Shown in pieces: positions 24,972 through 33,668 of a stretch of DNA of 64,000 nt; the stretch's first letter is position 1; each line of letters begins with the position of its first letter. Origin of the DNA: Vulcanimicrobiota bacterium. Its GTDB lineage: Bacteria; Vulcanimicrobiota; Xenobia; Xenobiales; JADMJV01. The stretch is from the NCBI GenBank assembly GCA_017307785.1, contig JAFKGI010000021.1, positions 1 to 64,000 of the forward strand. Direction: 5' to 3'. The notes beneath the pieces are model-generated. The model had not been told where the DNA came from. It saw nothing but the letters and a program-made list of their open reading frames with translations, and ran no database searches. Both the position numbers and the translations under genes were made by a program.

Positions 24972-26431
24972 GACGCCCTCGCGGCATTGTGCTCGCCACC
25001 AGTCTGTTTCTGGTCACTTTGCTCTATTTGCTGGTGCTGGCCTTACTTTACCAGGCCCACCAAAATATTCGTTTGCGCACGGGAGTCCAGCTGCGGGCTC
25101 AGGCGCGCTTTCTTTCCAAGGGGGCGGTGCAGGTGGCTCTGGCGCGGATGAACGCCAACCCGGCCTGGTTACCGTCTCATCTGGCCGCGCCTTCACCCAC
25201 GGTTCCGCCGTCCGTCGCTGAGAAAAAGGTTGTGGACGGCGTGGAGACATCGTTCTGGGTGGAGCCTGGCGACGATCCCGATTTTTATCGCGTGCTGGGC
25301 TGGTCGAAAGTGAACGGAGTCGCTCACCTGGCATTGGCCGTGGTGCATCAGACGGGAGCCGTTCAGCCGGGAGCGCTTGCCTACAGTCGGGGCAACGGTT
25401 TGTTTCTCAATCAGCCACTGGCGGGCGGAACCTGGAGCCACCTCACTTCCCCGCCCAGCTGGGGCTGGAGCGACGCCAGCACCCCGTGGGTTGGACCGGT
25501 CTTCGGTTCCGAGGCCGACAGCACCGAAAGTCTCTACTCCAATTCGTTGAAGGGCTTGCCGGACGGAACGATTTTTCTCTCCACTCGCCTCAATGGCGTG
25601 GCCACAGTGCTGATGCGCGCGCCCTCGGGAGAATGGCAGCTGCTGCCACCGCTGGTGATGTCGGACGGTCAAATGGCTCTGGGGGCCCGGCGCCTGGAGT
25701 TTCTCAACGATAAGCTGTATGCGGTAGCGCGGCGCAATGCCGACATCTACGAGGTGCGCAGTCTGGCTCACCCGGCCGGCACGGGGCGTCTTTATCGGGA
25801 AGCCACCCATACCTTCGAGTTAGCCGCGGGCAGTAGCGAGGCCAGCTGGCAGTTGGAAGCGACGCCACCGGGGACGGCCAGTATGCACGGACTGGCCGTG
25901 AGCTCCAACGGCATCATTTATGCGGTGGCCGATGCTCAGCGGTATCGCTGGGTAGACGGTGCCTGGAAAGCCATGCGGGGAGCCCCTTTGATCGGCTGGA
26001 CCCAAGATTCGCCCTTGTCTCCCCTGCAGCTGAGTCCCCTCGACCCCAGCGAATCGACTTTTGACCTGCGCGGGACCACCGCCAGTCCTCGCGGTGAGTT
26101 GATCATCAATCGCCAGACCGGGGATTTGAATACGCTCTTCAAATACGTGCCGGCTCGCCGGGGTCCCGGCTACTACAAACTGCTGCCTCCGCTGCCCGGA
26201 AGCGTGGCCGCCATGGCCGTGACCTACGATCAGAGCAACTTGCTTTTCATGCGGGCTCAGCAAGGCGGCGAGGATCGGGTCTTTTTCGGCGACTTGAGCC
26301 AGCCGCAAGGCTCCTCCAGTTATCGCTCGCTCCCTCGCCTGCCGGTGGGCGACGGGGTGGTCAATGCGGTGGGCTCCGGTGCTTTGCTGGAGCCGGGCTC
26401 CCTACGCTACACTCCCTGCTATCTTCGTTAG
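24968..26431 (+). CDS. PilX-like membrane protein of the pseudopilin operon
   Basis: A GTG at 24968 overlapping the upstream stop (GTGA) gives 487 aa. The N-terminus RRPRGIVLATSLFLVTLLYLL resembles the PilX/GspK-type start: a basic stretch, Gly, then one hydrophobic helix (to about residue 30), continuing as an amphipathic helix (HQNIRLRTGVQLRAQARF). No clear Glu +5 is present, so processing as a true pilin is doubtful. The large C-terminal part (100-487) is beta-rich with repeated Ser/Trp/Gly strands and has no recognised family. Its stop overlaps the convergent permease gene by 4 bp. It could be a tip or adhesin subunit. Confidence 0.6.
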   Translation: MRRPRGIVLATSLFLVTLLYLLVLALLYQAHQNIRLRTGVQLRAQARFLSKGAVQVALARMNANPAWLPSHLAAPSPTVPPSVAEKKVVDGVETSFWVEPGDDPDFYRVLGWSKVNGVAHLALAVVHQTGAVQPGALAYSRGNGLFLNQPLAGGTWSHLTSPPSWGWSDASTPWVGPVFGSEADSTESLYSNSLKGLPDGTIFLSTRLNGVATVLMRAPSGEWQLLPPLVMSDGQMALGARRLEFLNDKLYAVARRNADIYEVRSLAHPAGTGRLYREATHTFELAAGSSEASWQLEATPPGTASMHGLAVSSNGIIYAVADAQRYRWVDGAWKAMRGAPLIGWTQDSPLSPLQLSPLDPSESTFDLRGTTASPRGELIINRQTGDLNTLFKYVPARRGPGYYKLLPPLPGSVAAMAVTYDQSNLLFMRAQQGGEDRVFFGDLSQPQGSSSYRSLPRLPVGDGVVNAVGSGALLEPGSLRYTPCYLR

Positions 26432-27237
26432 CCTTTGACGGCGCCTTGAGCCAGCCCGGCCAAAAGGTGACGATGCAGCGCCAGGTAGAGCAACAGGCTG
26501 GGCAGCATGACCAGCACCAGCCCGGCATACAGTTGACCAAAATCGGCGTGATACTGGCTGACGATGGTCAGGTTGGCCAGCCCCAAGGGTAGGGTGCCTT
26601 TGCCCTTTTCGCCGGCCAGCAGAATAAAGGCCAGGAAATACTCGTTGTAGATGCTCACGGCCGTGAACAGCGCCACCGTGCTCAGGCCCGGTCGGGCCAA
26701 GGGCAGAAAGATGCTCCAGAAGGCCCGGCGCGGGGTGCAGCCGTCCAGCAGGGCGGCTTCAAAAAGCTCCTGCGGCAGATTGGCGAAAAAACCGCGCAGC
26801 AGCAGCACGGCATAAGGGATGCCGCTGGCGGTGTAGACCAGGATGAGGCCGCTGTGAGTGCCGATCAGGCCGAGCTCTTTGAGCCAGAAGAAGAGCGGTA
26901 GAACCACTAGCTGCAAGGGCAGGATCAGGCCGGTGGCCAGAGCCGCCTGAGCCAGACCGTGGGCGGGCAGGCGAAAGCGGGCCAGGCAGAAAGCCAGGCT
27001 GGCTCCCAGCAGAGTGGTCAGCGTGGTGGCTGCCAGCGTGACCCAGAGCGAGTTGAGGAAATATTCCGAAAAGCCGCCCAGGGCCAGCGCTTGTTGATAG
27101 TTCTGCAAAGTCCAGTGCTGAGGCCAGCCCAGCGGGTCCAGAAAGACGTCGGGCCCGGGGCGCAGGGAGCAGAGCAGAATCCACAACAGGGGAGCGAGGA
27201 CCGAGAGGGCGGTCAGACCCAGCAGCAGTCGGCTCAT
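26428..27237 (-). CDS. ABC sugar importer permease, MalG/UgpE type
   Basis: The product has 269 aa and six predicted transmembrane helices. The EAA loop reads EAALLDGCTPRRAFWSIFLP (about 165-185), which docks the ATPase, and the C-terminus ends LLAGLAQGAVKG, as in carbohydrate-uptake (CUT1) permeases. ATG 27237 overlaps the stop of the fusion gene upstream (ATGA), deciding the start over the longer frame. It should pair with the permease half of that fusion. No ATP-binding subunit is in the window, so it may share one encoded elsewhere. The substrate, probably an oligosaccharide or sugar derivative, cannot be read. Confidence 0.88.
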   Translation of the reverse strand: MSRLLLGLTALSVLAPLLWILLCSLRPGPDVFLDPLGWPQHWTLQNYQQALALGGFSEYFLNSLWVTLAATTLTTLLGASLAFCLARFRLPAHGLAQAALATGLILPLQLVVLPLFFWLKELGLIGTHSGLILVYTASGIPYAVLLLRGFFANLPQELFEAALLDGCTPRRAFWSIFLPLARPGLSTVALFTAVSIYNEYFLAFILLAGEKGKGTLPLGLANLTIVSQYHADFGQLYAGLVLVMLPSLLLYLALHRHLLAGLAQGAVKG

Positions 27238-29384
27238 GGCTCCTCCAGACGGTTCAAGGCGCGCTGCAATGCCAGCACCAGCATCAGCAGAATCACGGCC
27301 AGGGCGGTCGCTTCCCCTAACTTGAGCTCGGCGAAGGCGGTCTGAACCAGGAGAGTGCCCAGCACATGAACCTGACTGGTCGGTTCCTGGTTGGTGAACA
27401 GCCAGATGGTATCGAAGGATTTGACGGCCCCGATGAGCAGCAAAAAGTAGCCGGCCAGAACCGTGGGACGCAGGCTGGGCCAGGAAACCGCCCAGAATTG
27501 CTGCCAGCGATTGGCTCCTTCGATTCGGGCGGCGTCGACCAGTTCTGACGGAACCTGGGAAAGGGCGGCGCTGCACAACACCATTTGAAATCCGCCGGCG
27601 CTCCAGAGGGCCAGCGGCAACATGCTGGGGTAGAGATGATCCTGACTGAGCCAGGTAAAGTTATCCCAACCGAGCAAGCGGTTCAGAGGGCCCTGCGGAT
27701 GATAGATTTGCTGCCAGATTAAAATAGCGCCGATCCCCAGTAGATTGGGCAAAAAGTAGAGCGCCCGCAGAAACCGATGACGGGGCTGATCGGGCTGGAG
27801 TAAGATGGCGAAGAGCAAGGACCACACGGTGATCAAAGTGGGAATGCAGGCCATCAGAAACAGGTTGTTCCCCAGGGCCTGCCAGAAGCGCGGAGAGCTT
27901 TCCAGCAGATTGCGAAAGTTGGCAGCTCCCACCCAGTGAGGAGAGCTCAGGCCGTCCCATTCACAGCCGGAGGCCAGTAGCGCGCTCAGTCCCGGCAGCC
28001 AGAAAAAGCAGGCATAGAGCAGCAGCGGGGGACCGGCCAGCCAGACGGCGTCGCGCCAGGGAAGTTGACGCAGGTTCGCAGTCTGAGGCGGATGGGGAGC
28101 GCGTCCCAGCAGCACCAGGCAGAGCACGGCCGCCAACAACAGCCAGGGTCGCAGAGGAAAAAGCACCGGTGCTTTCTCGGCCCCGGCGCTCAGGCGAGCG
28201 GCGGCGGCTTCCAGACGCCGGGCCAGTTCGGCGGGAGTGGCCTTTCCTTGGAGCAGATCGAAGCGCACATCGGCCCAAATTTGCGCCATACCCGGATGAG
28301 TGGCGGCCAGGCCCTCGCCAAAACTGGCCTGAGAGTGGGCCAGAATCTGCTGCAGGCCCTGCAGGTCTGGCGACAGCTTTTGATTGGCGCCGCGCACGGC
28401 CACGGGCAGGTCCTGGCTTTCCACCAGCTGTGCCGCCTGAGCAGGGGCAGTGATGTAGCGCAGATAGTCGACGCCGCCCGCCGGCTGCTGGGAGTCGGCA
28501 AAGACAAAGAAGTAGCCGGCTCCGACCTGGGCGGCTGGCCGAACGTTGCTGGCGGCGGGCGGCGGCAGAGGAAACTCGGCCAGTTCGAAACCGGCCGGAA
28601 TCTTGTCGCGCATCTCACTTTTGAACCACGAGCCGCATACGATCATGGCGGCGTGGCCCTGGAGAAATTCCATCTGCGCCTCGGTATGGCTCATCCCCAG
28701 TGCACCCGGTTGGAAATGCCCACGGGCCAGGTCCTGCACTCGAGTGAGAGCCTCGACCATGGCGGGGTTGTCGAAACTGCCCGGTTTCAGGGCGAACTGG
28801 TCGGCGTAGGCCTGCGGTCCCGCCAGATAATAGTAACAGTGCTGAATGAGAGGGGAGGCGTAATAGGTGTAGCGGCCCTGGAAGGCGAGCGCGGCTTGCC
28901 CGGAGCTCTCCACCTGGCTGCAAAGCTTGACCCATTGCTCCCAGGTCTGCGGCGGCTGCCAGCCGTGGGCGCGAAAATTGGCCCGGCTGTAGTAGCAGGC
29001 CTGCACGGTATACTGCAGCGGAATCCCATAGGTGTGGCCACCGATCCGGAAGCGGTCGAGACTGCCCGGCAGAAAGTCGTCGCGCCAACGGCCGCTGCGC
29101 TCCCAGTTGGGCCCGTCCAGCCAGGTATCGAGGGGCAGGACTTTGCCTTTGGCGATCAACTGATCAAAGGGAAGGCTGGCGTTGGTGACCTCGGGAGGTT
29201 TGCCTTCCAGCAACCGGATGCGTAGCTTTTCGCTGATGCGCGGGTCGCCCTGGCACAGCACGTTGCCGACCTCGCGGGCGCAGCGCTCGAAATAGTCCAG
29301 CCCCTCTCCTCCCTCGAAAAGAGCCACTTCGACGGGCTTGGCCCAGACCGTCCAGGTCAGCAGAAACCAGAGAACCCAACGCAT
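27234..29384 (-). CDS. Fusion of ABC solute-binding protein and MalF-type permease
   Basis: One 716-aa frame holds a signal peptide (MRWVLWFLLTWTVWA), a family 1 solute-binding domain (about 20-395, with YGIPLQYTVQACYYSRANF and GHAAMIVCGSWFKSEM), a transmembrane helix near 408-425, then a MalF-like permease (435-716) with EAA loop ELVDAARIEGANRWQQFWAV. Normally the binding protein and permease are separate genes. The reading frame is continuous with no shift between the halves. The MalG-type gene follows with an ATGA overlap. The fused layout would tether the binding protein to the transporter, as in OpuA or GlnPQ, but in the carbohydrate-uptake family. Confidence 0.85.
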   Translation of the reverse strand: MRWVLWFLLTWTVWAKPVEVALFEGGEGLDYFERCAREVGNVLCQGDPRISEKLRIRLLEGKPPEVTNASLPFDQLIAKGKVLPLDTWLDGPNWERSGRWRDDFLPGSLDRFRIGGHTYGIPLQYTVQACYYSRANFRAHGWQPPQTWEQWVKLCSQVESSGQAALAFQGRYTYYASPLIQHCYYYLAGPQAYADQFALKPGSFDNPAMVEALTRVQDLARGHFQPGALGMSHTEAQMEFLQGHAAMIVCGSWFKSEMRDKIPAGFELAEFPLPPPAASNVRPAAQVGAGYFFVFADSQQPAGGVDYLRYITAPAQAAQLVESQDLPVAVRGANQKLSPDLQGLQQILAHSQASFGEGLAATHPGMAQIWADVRFDLLQGKATPAELARRLEAAAARLSAGAEKAPVLFPLRPWLLLAAVLCLVLLGRAPHPPQTANLRQLPWRDAVWLAGPPLLLYACFFWLPGLSALLASGCEWDGLSSPHWVGAANFRNLLESSPRFWQALGNNLFLMACIPTLITVWSLLFAILLQPDQPRHRFLRALYFLPNLLGIGAILIWQQIYHPQGPLNRLLGWDNFTWLSQDHLYPSMLPLALWSAGGFQMVLCSAALSQVPSELVDAARIEGANRWQQFWAVSWPSLRPTVLAGYFLLLIGAVKSFDTIWLFTNQEPTSQVHVLGTLLVQTAFAELKLGEATALAVILLMLVLALQRALNRLEEP

Positions 29385-29447
29385 CGACGACTATGCTTGC
29401 CCGCGCCCGGGGTTTGTCCTGGCGGTCAGGTTGGGTAATGCCTGCCG

Positions 29448-30125
29448 ATGACCACCAAAAAGATCCGCTCGTTGCATCGGCAAATCGGCCTGGCCGCTTC
29501 TCTCTGGCTGGTGATTGCCGCCTTGACCACGCTGGTCTTGAACCATCGCAAGCTGCTCTTTCCACCGGCCGCCCAGGGCAGCGGCCCGTACTCTCATTAT
29601 TTGATGTCTCACGCCATCTGCGCCAGTCAACCCGACCTGGTATTGGTCGGCACCGACTCCGGAGTCTTTAGCAGCGAGAACGGCGGCAAGAGTTTTACGC
29701 AGGTCAACCTGCCGGTGGAAGCCAGCCAGGTGGTAGCGGTGGCCTTCCATCCGAACGAACCCAGCCACTACTATGTGGTGCTGCGCCAGCAAGGAATTTA
29801 TTCGAGCCTGGACAGCGGCAAGCTGTGGACGAAGATCAATTTCCCGTCCCAGGCCTCCATCCAGAGTTTCCAGGTGGGTTTTGACGGGGCTTTGTCGGTG
29901 TTGACCAACGAGGGCTTGCATCGTCGAGTGGCCGAGAACTGGTCTTTAGTTCCGGCCGGTCCGACCGCCGCCAACCCGCACAGAGATATCCTGCGCACCG
30001 CCTACAACCTGCACGACGGCAGCGCCTGGGGCCCGCTGGGCCTGTGGGTAACCGACTTGCTGGCTTTGAGCATCCTGGCTTTGGTGGCATCCGGAGTGGT
30101 CATGTGGAGAAGGCAGCCGGCATAA
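29448..30125 (+). CDS. PepSY-associated membrane protein with BNR/YCF48-like repeats
   Basis: The product has 225 aa. An N-terminal helix (RQIGLAASLWLVIAALTTLVLNHR) and a C-terminal helix (GPLGLWVTDLLALSILALVASGVVMWRR) match the two flanking helices of PepSY_TM proteins, but the PepSY domain between them is replaced by about 150 residues with sortilin/BNR-like turns (GVFSSENGGKSFTQV, GIYSSLDSGKLWTKI). Ser/Trp repeats of this sort form beta-propeller blades; only two or three are present, so a full propeller is unlikely. It stands alone, divergent from the ABC fusion gene. The function is unknown, possibly sensing or scaffolding in the periplasm. Confidence 0.6.
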   Translation: MTTKKIRSLHRQIGLAASLWLVIAALTTLVLNHRKLLFPPAAQGSGPYSHYLMSHAICASQPDLVLVGTDSGVFSSENGGKSFTQVNLPVEASQVVAVAFHPNEPSHYYVVLRQQGIYSSLDSGKLWTKINFPSQASIQSFQVGFDGALSVLTNEGLHRRVAENWSLVPAGPTAANPHRDILRTAYNLHDGSAWGPLGLWVTDLLALSILALVASGVVMWRRQPA

Positions 30126-30217
30126 GTTCACAGCCTGTTTACAAATGCTCCGCCTCGGCGACCTTTTCATCACCTCGTTTCGTTATTGTCAAATTCAGGG
30201 AAGCGAGGACAGAACCA

Positions 30218-31228
30218 ATGGCATACGGTAGCGGAATGAATTTGAATCAGATGAACGGTTTCGGCCCCGTTCGGGCTAGCTTCGGAACTTTTCAAACCAC
30301 CACGGTGAACCCGTATCAAGCCAGTCCTTTGCTGGGCGGTCAGAACCAGATGATGGGAATGCTGATGCAGCTTCTGCAAGCCTTCTCCAGTCTGCAGAAC
30401 AGCTGGTCGCAGAGCCTCGGGCAGTCCGCTCAAGTCCCTCAGGCCTACACCCCTGCCCAGGTTCCGTTCCCGGGCTGCAACTCACCCCAGGCCTTTCAGC
30501 CCGCCTATCAGGCTCCGGCTTATCAGGCTCCTGTCTATCAGGCGCCCGCACCGGCCCCGGCACCCGCTCCCGCTTACGAAGCTCCCGCTCCGGCTCCAGC
30601 AGTTGCCTACGCAGAGCCGGCTCCCGCGCCCGCTCCCGCCCCCGAGCCGGCGGTCAACGTGGCCGTGGCCGTAAATGTCGAGCCTCCCGCTCCGGTGGTG
30701 GAAGTGAACCAGGGCGGCGGTGGCGACGGCGGCGATGGCGGTGACCCGGTCATCCTCGACCTGAACGGCGACAACAAACTCGACGTCACTGGTGCCGATG
30801 GCGGCAAGATCAACTTCAATCTCTTCGGCAATGGCACCAACGTCAAAACCGAGTGGCTCAAGGCCGGCACCGAAGACGGACTGCTCGTTTCCGACTTCGA
30901 CGGAGACGGCAAGATCGACAGCGGCCGCGAGTTGATGCGTACCACCGGGGTGAACGGCGAGCAAGGCAAATACAAGGGTGGCTGGGACAAGCTGTCCCAG
31001 TTGTTTGACAAGAACAAGGACGGCAAAGTCAGCGGCGACGAACTCAATGAGCTCCAGGTTTGGGTCGACAAAAACGGCGATGGTATCAGCGACGAAGGCG
31101 AGCTCCGTTCGGTCAAGGATCTGGGCATCAGCCAGATTGACATCCCGGCCGAAGGAGTCAAAAGCAACTTTACGATGAATGGCAAGCAGCAGATGGCGGA
31201 AGACTACGTTTTCGACCTGGCCAAATAA
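30218..31228 (+). CDS. EF-hand/RTX-like calcium-binding protein with Pro/Ala-rich linker
   Basis: The product has 336 aa. Residues 1-90 are Gln/Met/Asn-rich, 90-175 a low-complexity Ala-Pro linker, then DPVILDLNGDNKLD and DFDGDGKIDSGRELM, matching the LDLDGDG...RELFG module of RTX-like calcium-binding proteins. Two canonical EF loops follow, DKNKDGKVSGDE and DKNGDGISDEGE, both with Glu at position 12. There is no signal peptide. The start ATG 30218 has GCGAGGAC upstream. The downstream gene begins 3 bp after the stop, so they are probably one operon. A role in calcium-dependent surface assembly is inferred. Confidence 0.76.
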   Translation: MAYGSGMNLNQMNGFGPVRASFGTFQTTTVNPYQASPLLGGQNQMMGMLMQLLQAFSSLQNSWSQSLGQSAQVPQAYTPAQVPFPGCNSPQAFQPAYQAPAYQAPVYQAPAPAPAPAPAYEAPAPAPAVAYAEPAPAPAPAPEPAVNVAVAVNVEPPAPVVEVNQGGGGDGGDGGDPVILDLNGDNKLDVTGADGGKINFNLFGNGTNVKTEWLKAGTEDGLLVSDFDGDGKIDSGRELMRTTGVNGEQGKYKGGWDKLSQLFDKNKDGKVSGDELNELQVWVDKNGDGISDEGELRSVKDLGISQIDIPAEGVKSNFTMNGKQQMAEDYVFDLAK

Positions 31229-31231
31229 CGT

Positions 31232-32083
31232 ATGCCCGATGTACTCGACCAGGTTCTCCAGTTTCTAAGGGAGGGGGCTTACAGCTCCCTTCCTTCGCTT
31301 TTTCCCGCGTTGGTGGCCTATCACCAGGAGCTCTCGCAGGAGCTTGAGCGCTTCGCGCTGCTCTATCCGGGCGAGAACGGGCTGATCGCTGCCTGGCAAG
31401 CGGATTTAGGCGACTACCAGAATGCGGTGGGAGCTCTGGTCGAGCAGGCCTGGGGAGAGGCAATGTCTCTGTGGGAGGAAGTCTCCGGGCATCTGCTTCG
31501 GCGCCGAGCGGCCACCGCACAAGTGCGCCGCCAGCAAGGCTTCAGCGTTGTGCCCGCGCTGGACGAATTCGCCTGGAGCCTGCACCGCGGCCGGCCGGAC
31601 GCCGTGGAGGCCCTGAAGCTGCTGCGCGAGGCGGAACGGGAAGTCTCCTACGTCCCCTTTCCCGATCCCCGCCTGACCCAAGAATGGCAGGAGCTGTGGG
31701 GCCCGCTCTGCCAGGAACTGACGCGCCAATTGCAGACATCTCCCCACTTGAGCCAGTTGCCGCGGCTGGAAGAGTTCTGGCAACGTCATCGCCACTGGCT
31801 GCGGCGAGCTGAGCAACGTCGCGATTTCGGCGGGGTCCCCTGGTGGCAGGCGCTGCGTGAGCAGTTGACCGGGTCTCGGCCAATCTCTCTGGACTCCGCC
31901 TACGAATGGTTGAACCGCGATTTCGCGGAATGGCCCGAAGCGGACCGACAGCTGCGGCTGCACTACATCCAGGAAGCGCGTGACTGGTTGAAGGAAATTG
32001 GAGAGAGACCGGCTTCCGATTCAGTGGCTTTCGGAGACCTTCGTTACGACCGCTGGCTCTGGTTGTCGCAGCCGAAGGTGTAA
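31232..32083 (+). CDS. Helical protein of unknown function
   Basis: The product has 283 aa, not recognised. It is rich in Leu, Gln, Trp and Arg and appears all helical, with no transmembrane segment or signal peptide. Repeating Trp-containing motifs (EEFWQRHRHWL, VPWWQALREQL, YEWLNRDFAEW, RDWLKEIGER) suggest packed helices. It starts 3 bp after the EF-hand protein and is likely translated with it. The 3' end overlaps the convergent phosphoribosyltransferase fusion gene by 40 bp. It might be a partner or chaperone of the EF-hand protein, based on position alone. Confidence 0.55.
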   Translation: MPDVLDQVLQFLREGAYSSLPSLFPALVAYHQELSQELERFALLYPGENGLIAAWQADLGDYQNAVGALVEQAWGEAMSLWEEVSGHLLRRRAATAQVRRQQGFSVVPALDEFAWSLHRGRPDAVEALKLLREAEREVSYVPFPDPRLTQEWQELWGPLCQELTRQLQTSPHLSQLPRLEEFWQRHRHWLRRAEQRRDFGGVPWWQALREQLTGSRPISLDSAYEWLNRDFAEWPEADRQLRLHYIQEARDWLKEIGERPASDSVAFGDLRYDRWLWLSQPKV

Positions 32084-33618
32084 AGATTGCCGACCATGTC
32101 GGCAAGGCAGCACAACTGGGCGTCACCGCTCGGTCGATTGCGGATGGGGTGGTCGGTTTCCCAGTAACCCAGCGGACTTCCCTCCCGGCTGATACAGGCG
32201 ACGGTTCCGCCCAGGCCGGTTGCCCAGATGTGGTCGCCCGGTCCCAGGCAGGCCCCACCCACCAGTGACGAGCCCAAAGGTGCGGCCCACTGAACCTGGC
32301 CATCTTCCAGGCGGCAAGCGATCAGACAGGTACCGTCCCCCCCGGCCAGGACCTTGTCGTCCACGATCAGGGGGCGGCAGTAGAGTTGGCGGGACAATCG
32401 TCGCTTCCACAGCAGCGAGCCGTCCTCGGCCTGCAGGCAGTAGAGCACTCCGTCGCCGCTGGCTACCAGCACGCGCTTTCCATCGCTGACCAGGTCGCTC
32501 TTGATCGGCCCCTGCGTGTAGAACTTCCACTGGAGGTCGCCGCTGTTTCGGTCCACCGCGCGCACGATACCGTCATTGGCACCGAAACAGACTCGCGAGC
32601 CGGCCAGGCAGGGGCCGCTATGCACGTAGTCGCCGGCGGAGACTTCCCAAAGTTGGCGCCCCTCGAGAGCATCCACCCCGATCAGACTGCCCCCCATCTG
32701 TCCAAATTCGATGCCCACGAAAAGCTGGCCCTGATCGACCAGGGGAGAAGAACCAATCCACTGGCCCGGGCGAAGCTCCCAGACCAGCTGGCCGCTCACG
32801 GCGTTCAGGCAGTAGAGGTAGCCGTCGTAGGCTCCAAAGTAAATCTGGCCCTGCCAGGCGCAGGGAGTCGCGTGGATGCCGCGCTGGCGGTCGCGCACCG
32901 GGAAGCGCCATTTCTCCCCACCGAGTCGGTCGCAGCAAAGTAAGAATCCCTGGTCGCTGCCGATATAGATCTTGTCCTCATAAAAACAGGCCGAGGACTT
33001 GGGAGCACTATACTCACCCCGATTGAGGTCGGCCCGCTGCCAGACGGGTCCGGGCAGGGAAAGTCCGGAAGGCTTCTGGATGCCCATTTCGGCCAGCGTA
33101 AAAAGGCGCTCCACCGGGATATTCTGGCCGCCAAGCCAGGCCGAGCCCCCGCGCTCGTAGTCGAGGATGACGGCGACCCCGGCCACCACGCCCCCGGCCT
33201 GGCGCACGAGACGGACCGCGCTGACCTGGGTGGAGCCGCTGTTGATCAGGTCGTCCACCAGCAAAACTCGCTGGCCGGGCTGGATGGGCGGCCCCTCGAT
33301 CTGGCGCTGCAAACCGTCCGCCTTGGGTTCACGGCGAATCAGGTTGACGTTCAGGCGGCGTCCCTGGCGGGCTGCCCAGGCGGCCAGACCGATCGCCAGC
33401 GGATGGGCCGCCAGGGTGTAGCCGGCCACCGAGTCATAAGCATACGTATCCAGACGCGGGCCCAGTTCTTCGCAAACCCGCTCGAGGAAGTCTCCCTGGA
33501 GCAGGAATTCGCGCGAGTCGATCAGCCAGCCGTAGGGTGAGCCGGTGCGACTGATACCTTCCCCCCACTTGACGGCGATGCGCAGAAGATCGAGACGAAG
33601 CTGATTTAGTGAACTCAT
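32044..33618 (-). CDS. Orotate-phosphoribosyltransferase-like domain fused to PQQ/BamB-like beta-propeller
   Basis: The product has 524 aa. Residues 1-185 resemble orotate phosphoribosyltransferase: SPYGWLIDSRE, the mobile loop RREPKADGLQRQIEG and the PRPP motif VLLVDDLINSGST. Residues 190-524 contain about eight Gly/Trp blades (for example GAYDGYLYCLNAVSGQLVW and ASGDGVLYCLQAEDGSLLW) typical of a PQQ-like or BamB-like propeller. There is no signal peptide. A phosphoribosyltransferase fused to a propeller is unusual and I cannot name its job; nucleotide salvage linked to a ligand-binding sensor is one guess. It diverges from a receiver-SARP gene. The frame is continuous across the junction. 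Confidence 0.8.
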   Translation of the reverse strand: MSSLNQLRLDLLRIAVKWGEGISRTGSPYGWLIDSREFLLQGDFLERVCEELGPRLDTYAYDSVAGYTLAAHPLAIGLAAWAARQGRRLNVNLIRREPKADGLQRQIEGPPIQPGQRVLLVDDLINSGSTQVSAVRLVRQAGGVVAGVAVILDYERGGSAWLGGQNIPVERLFTLAEMGIQKPSGLSLPGPVWQRADLNRGEYSAPKSSACFYEDKIYIGSDQGFLLCCDRLGGEKWRFPVRDRQRGIHATPCAWQGQIYFGAYDGYLYCLNAVSGQLVWELRPGQWIGSSPLVDQGQLFVGIEFGQMGGSLIGVDALEGRQLWEVSAGDYVHSGPCLAGSRVCFGANDGIVRAVDRNSGDLQWKFYTQGPIKSDLVSDGKRVLVASGDGVLYCLQAEDGSLLWKRRLSRQLYCRPLIVDDKVLAGGDGTCLIACRLEDGQVQWAAPLGSSLVGGACLGPGDHIWATGLGGTVACISREGSPLGYWETDHPIRNRPSGDAQLCCLADMVGNLYTFGCDNQSQRS

Positions 33619-33668
33619 CGCGGTCCCTTCGCGGAGGGATCGGGCCGATCCTCAGGAAGCGATGGAAG

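Noticed and set aside
30480..30680. Regular Ala-Pro/Gln repeat DNA considered as a CRISPR-like or satellite array
   Set aside because: It is in frame within the calcium-binding protein gene, with degenerate codon repeats and no spacers.
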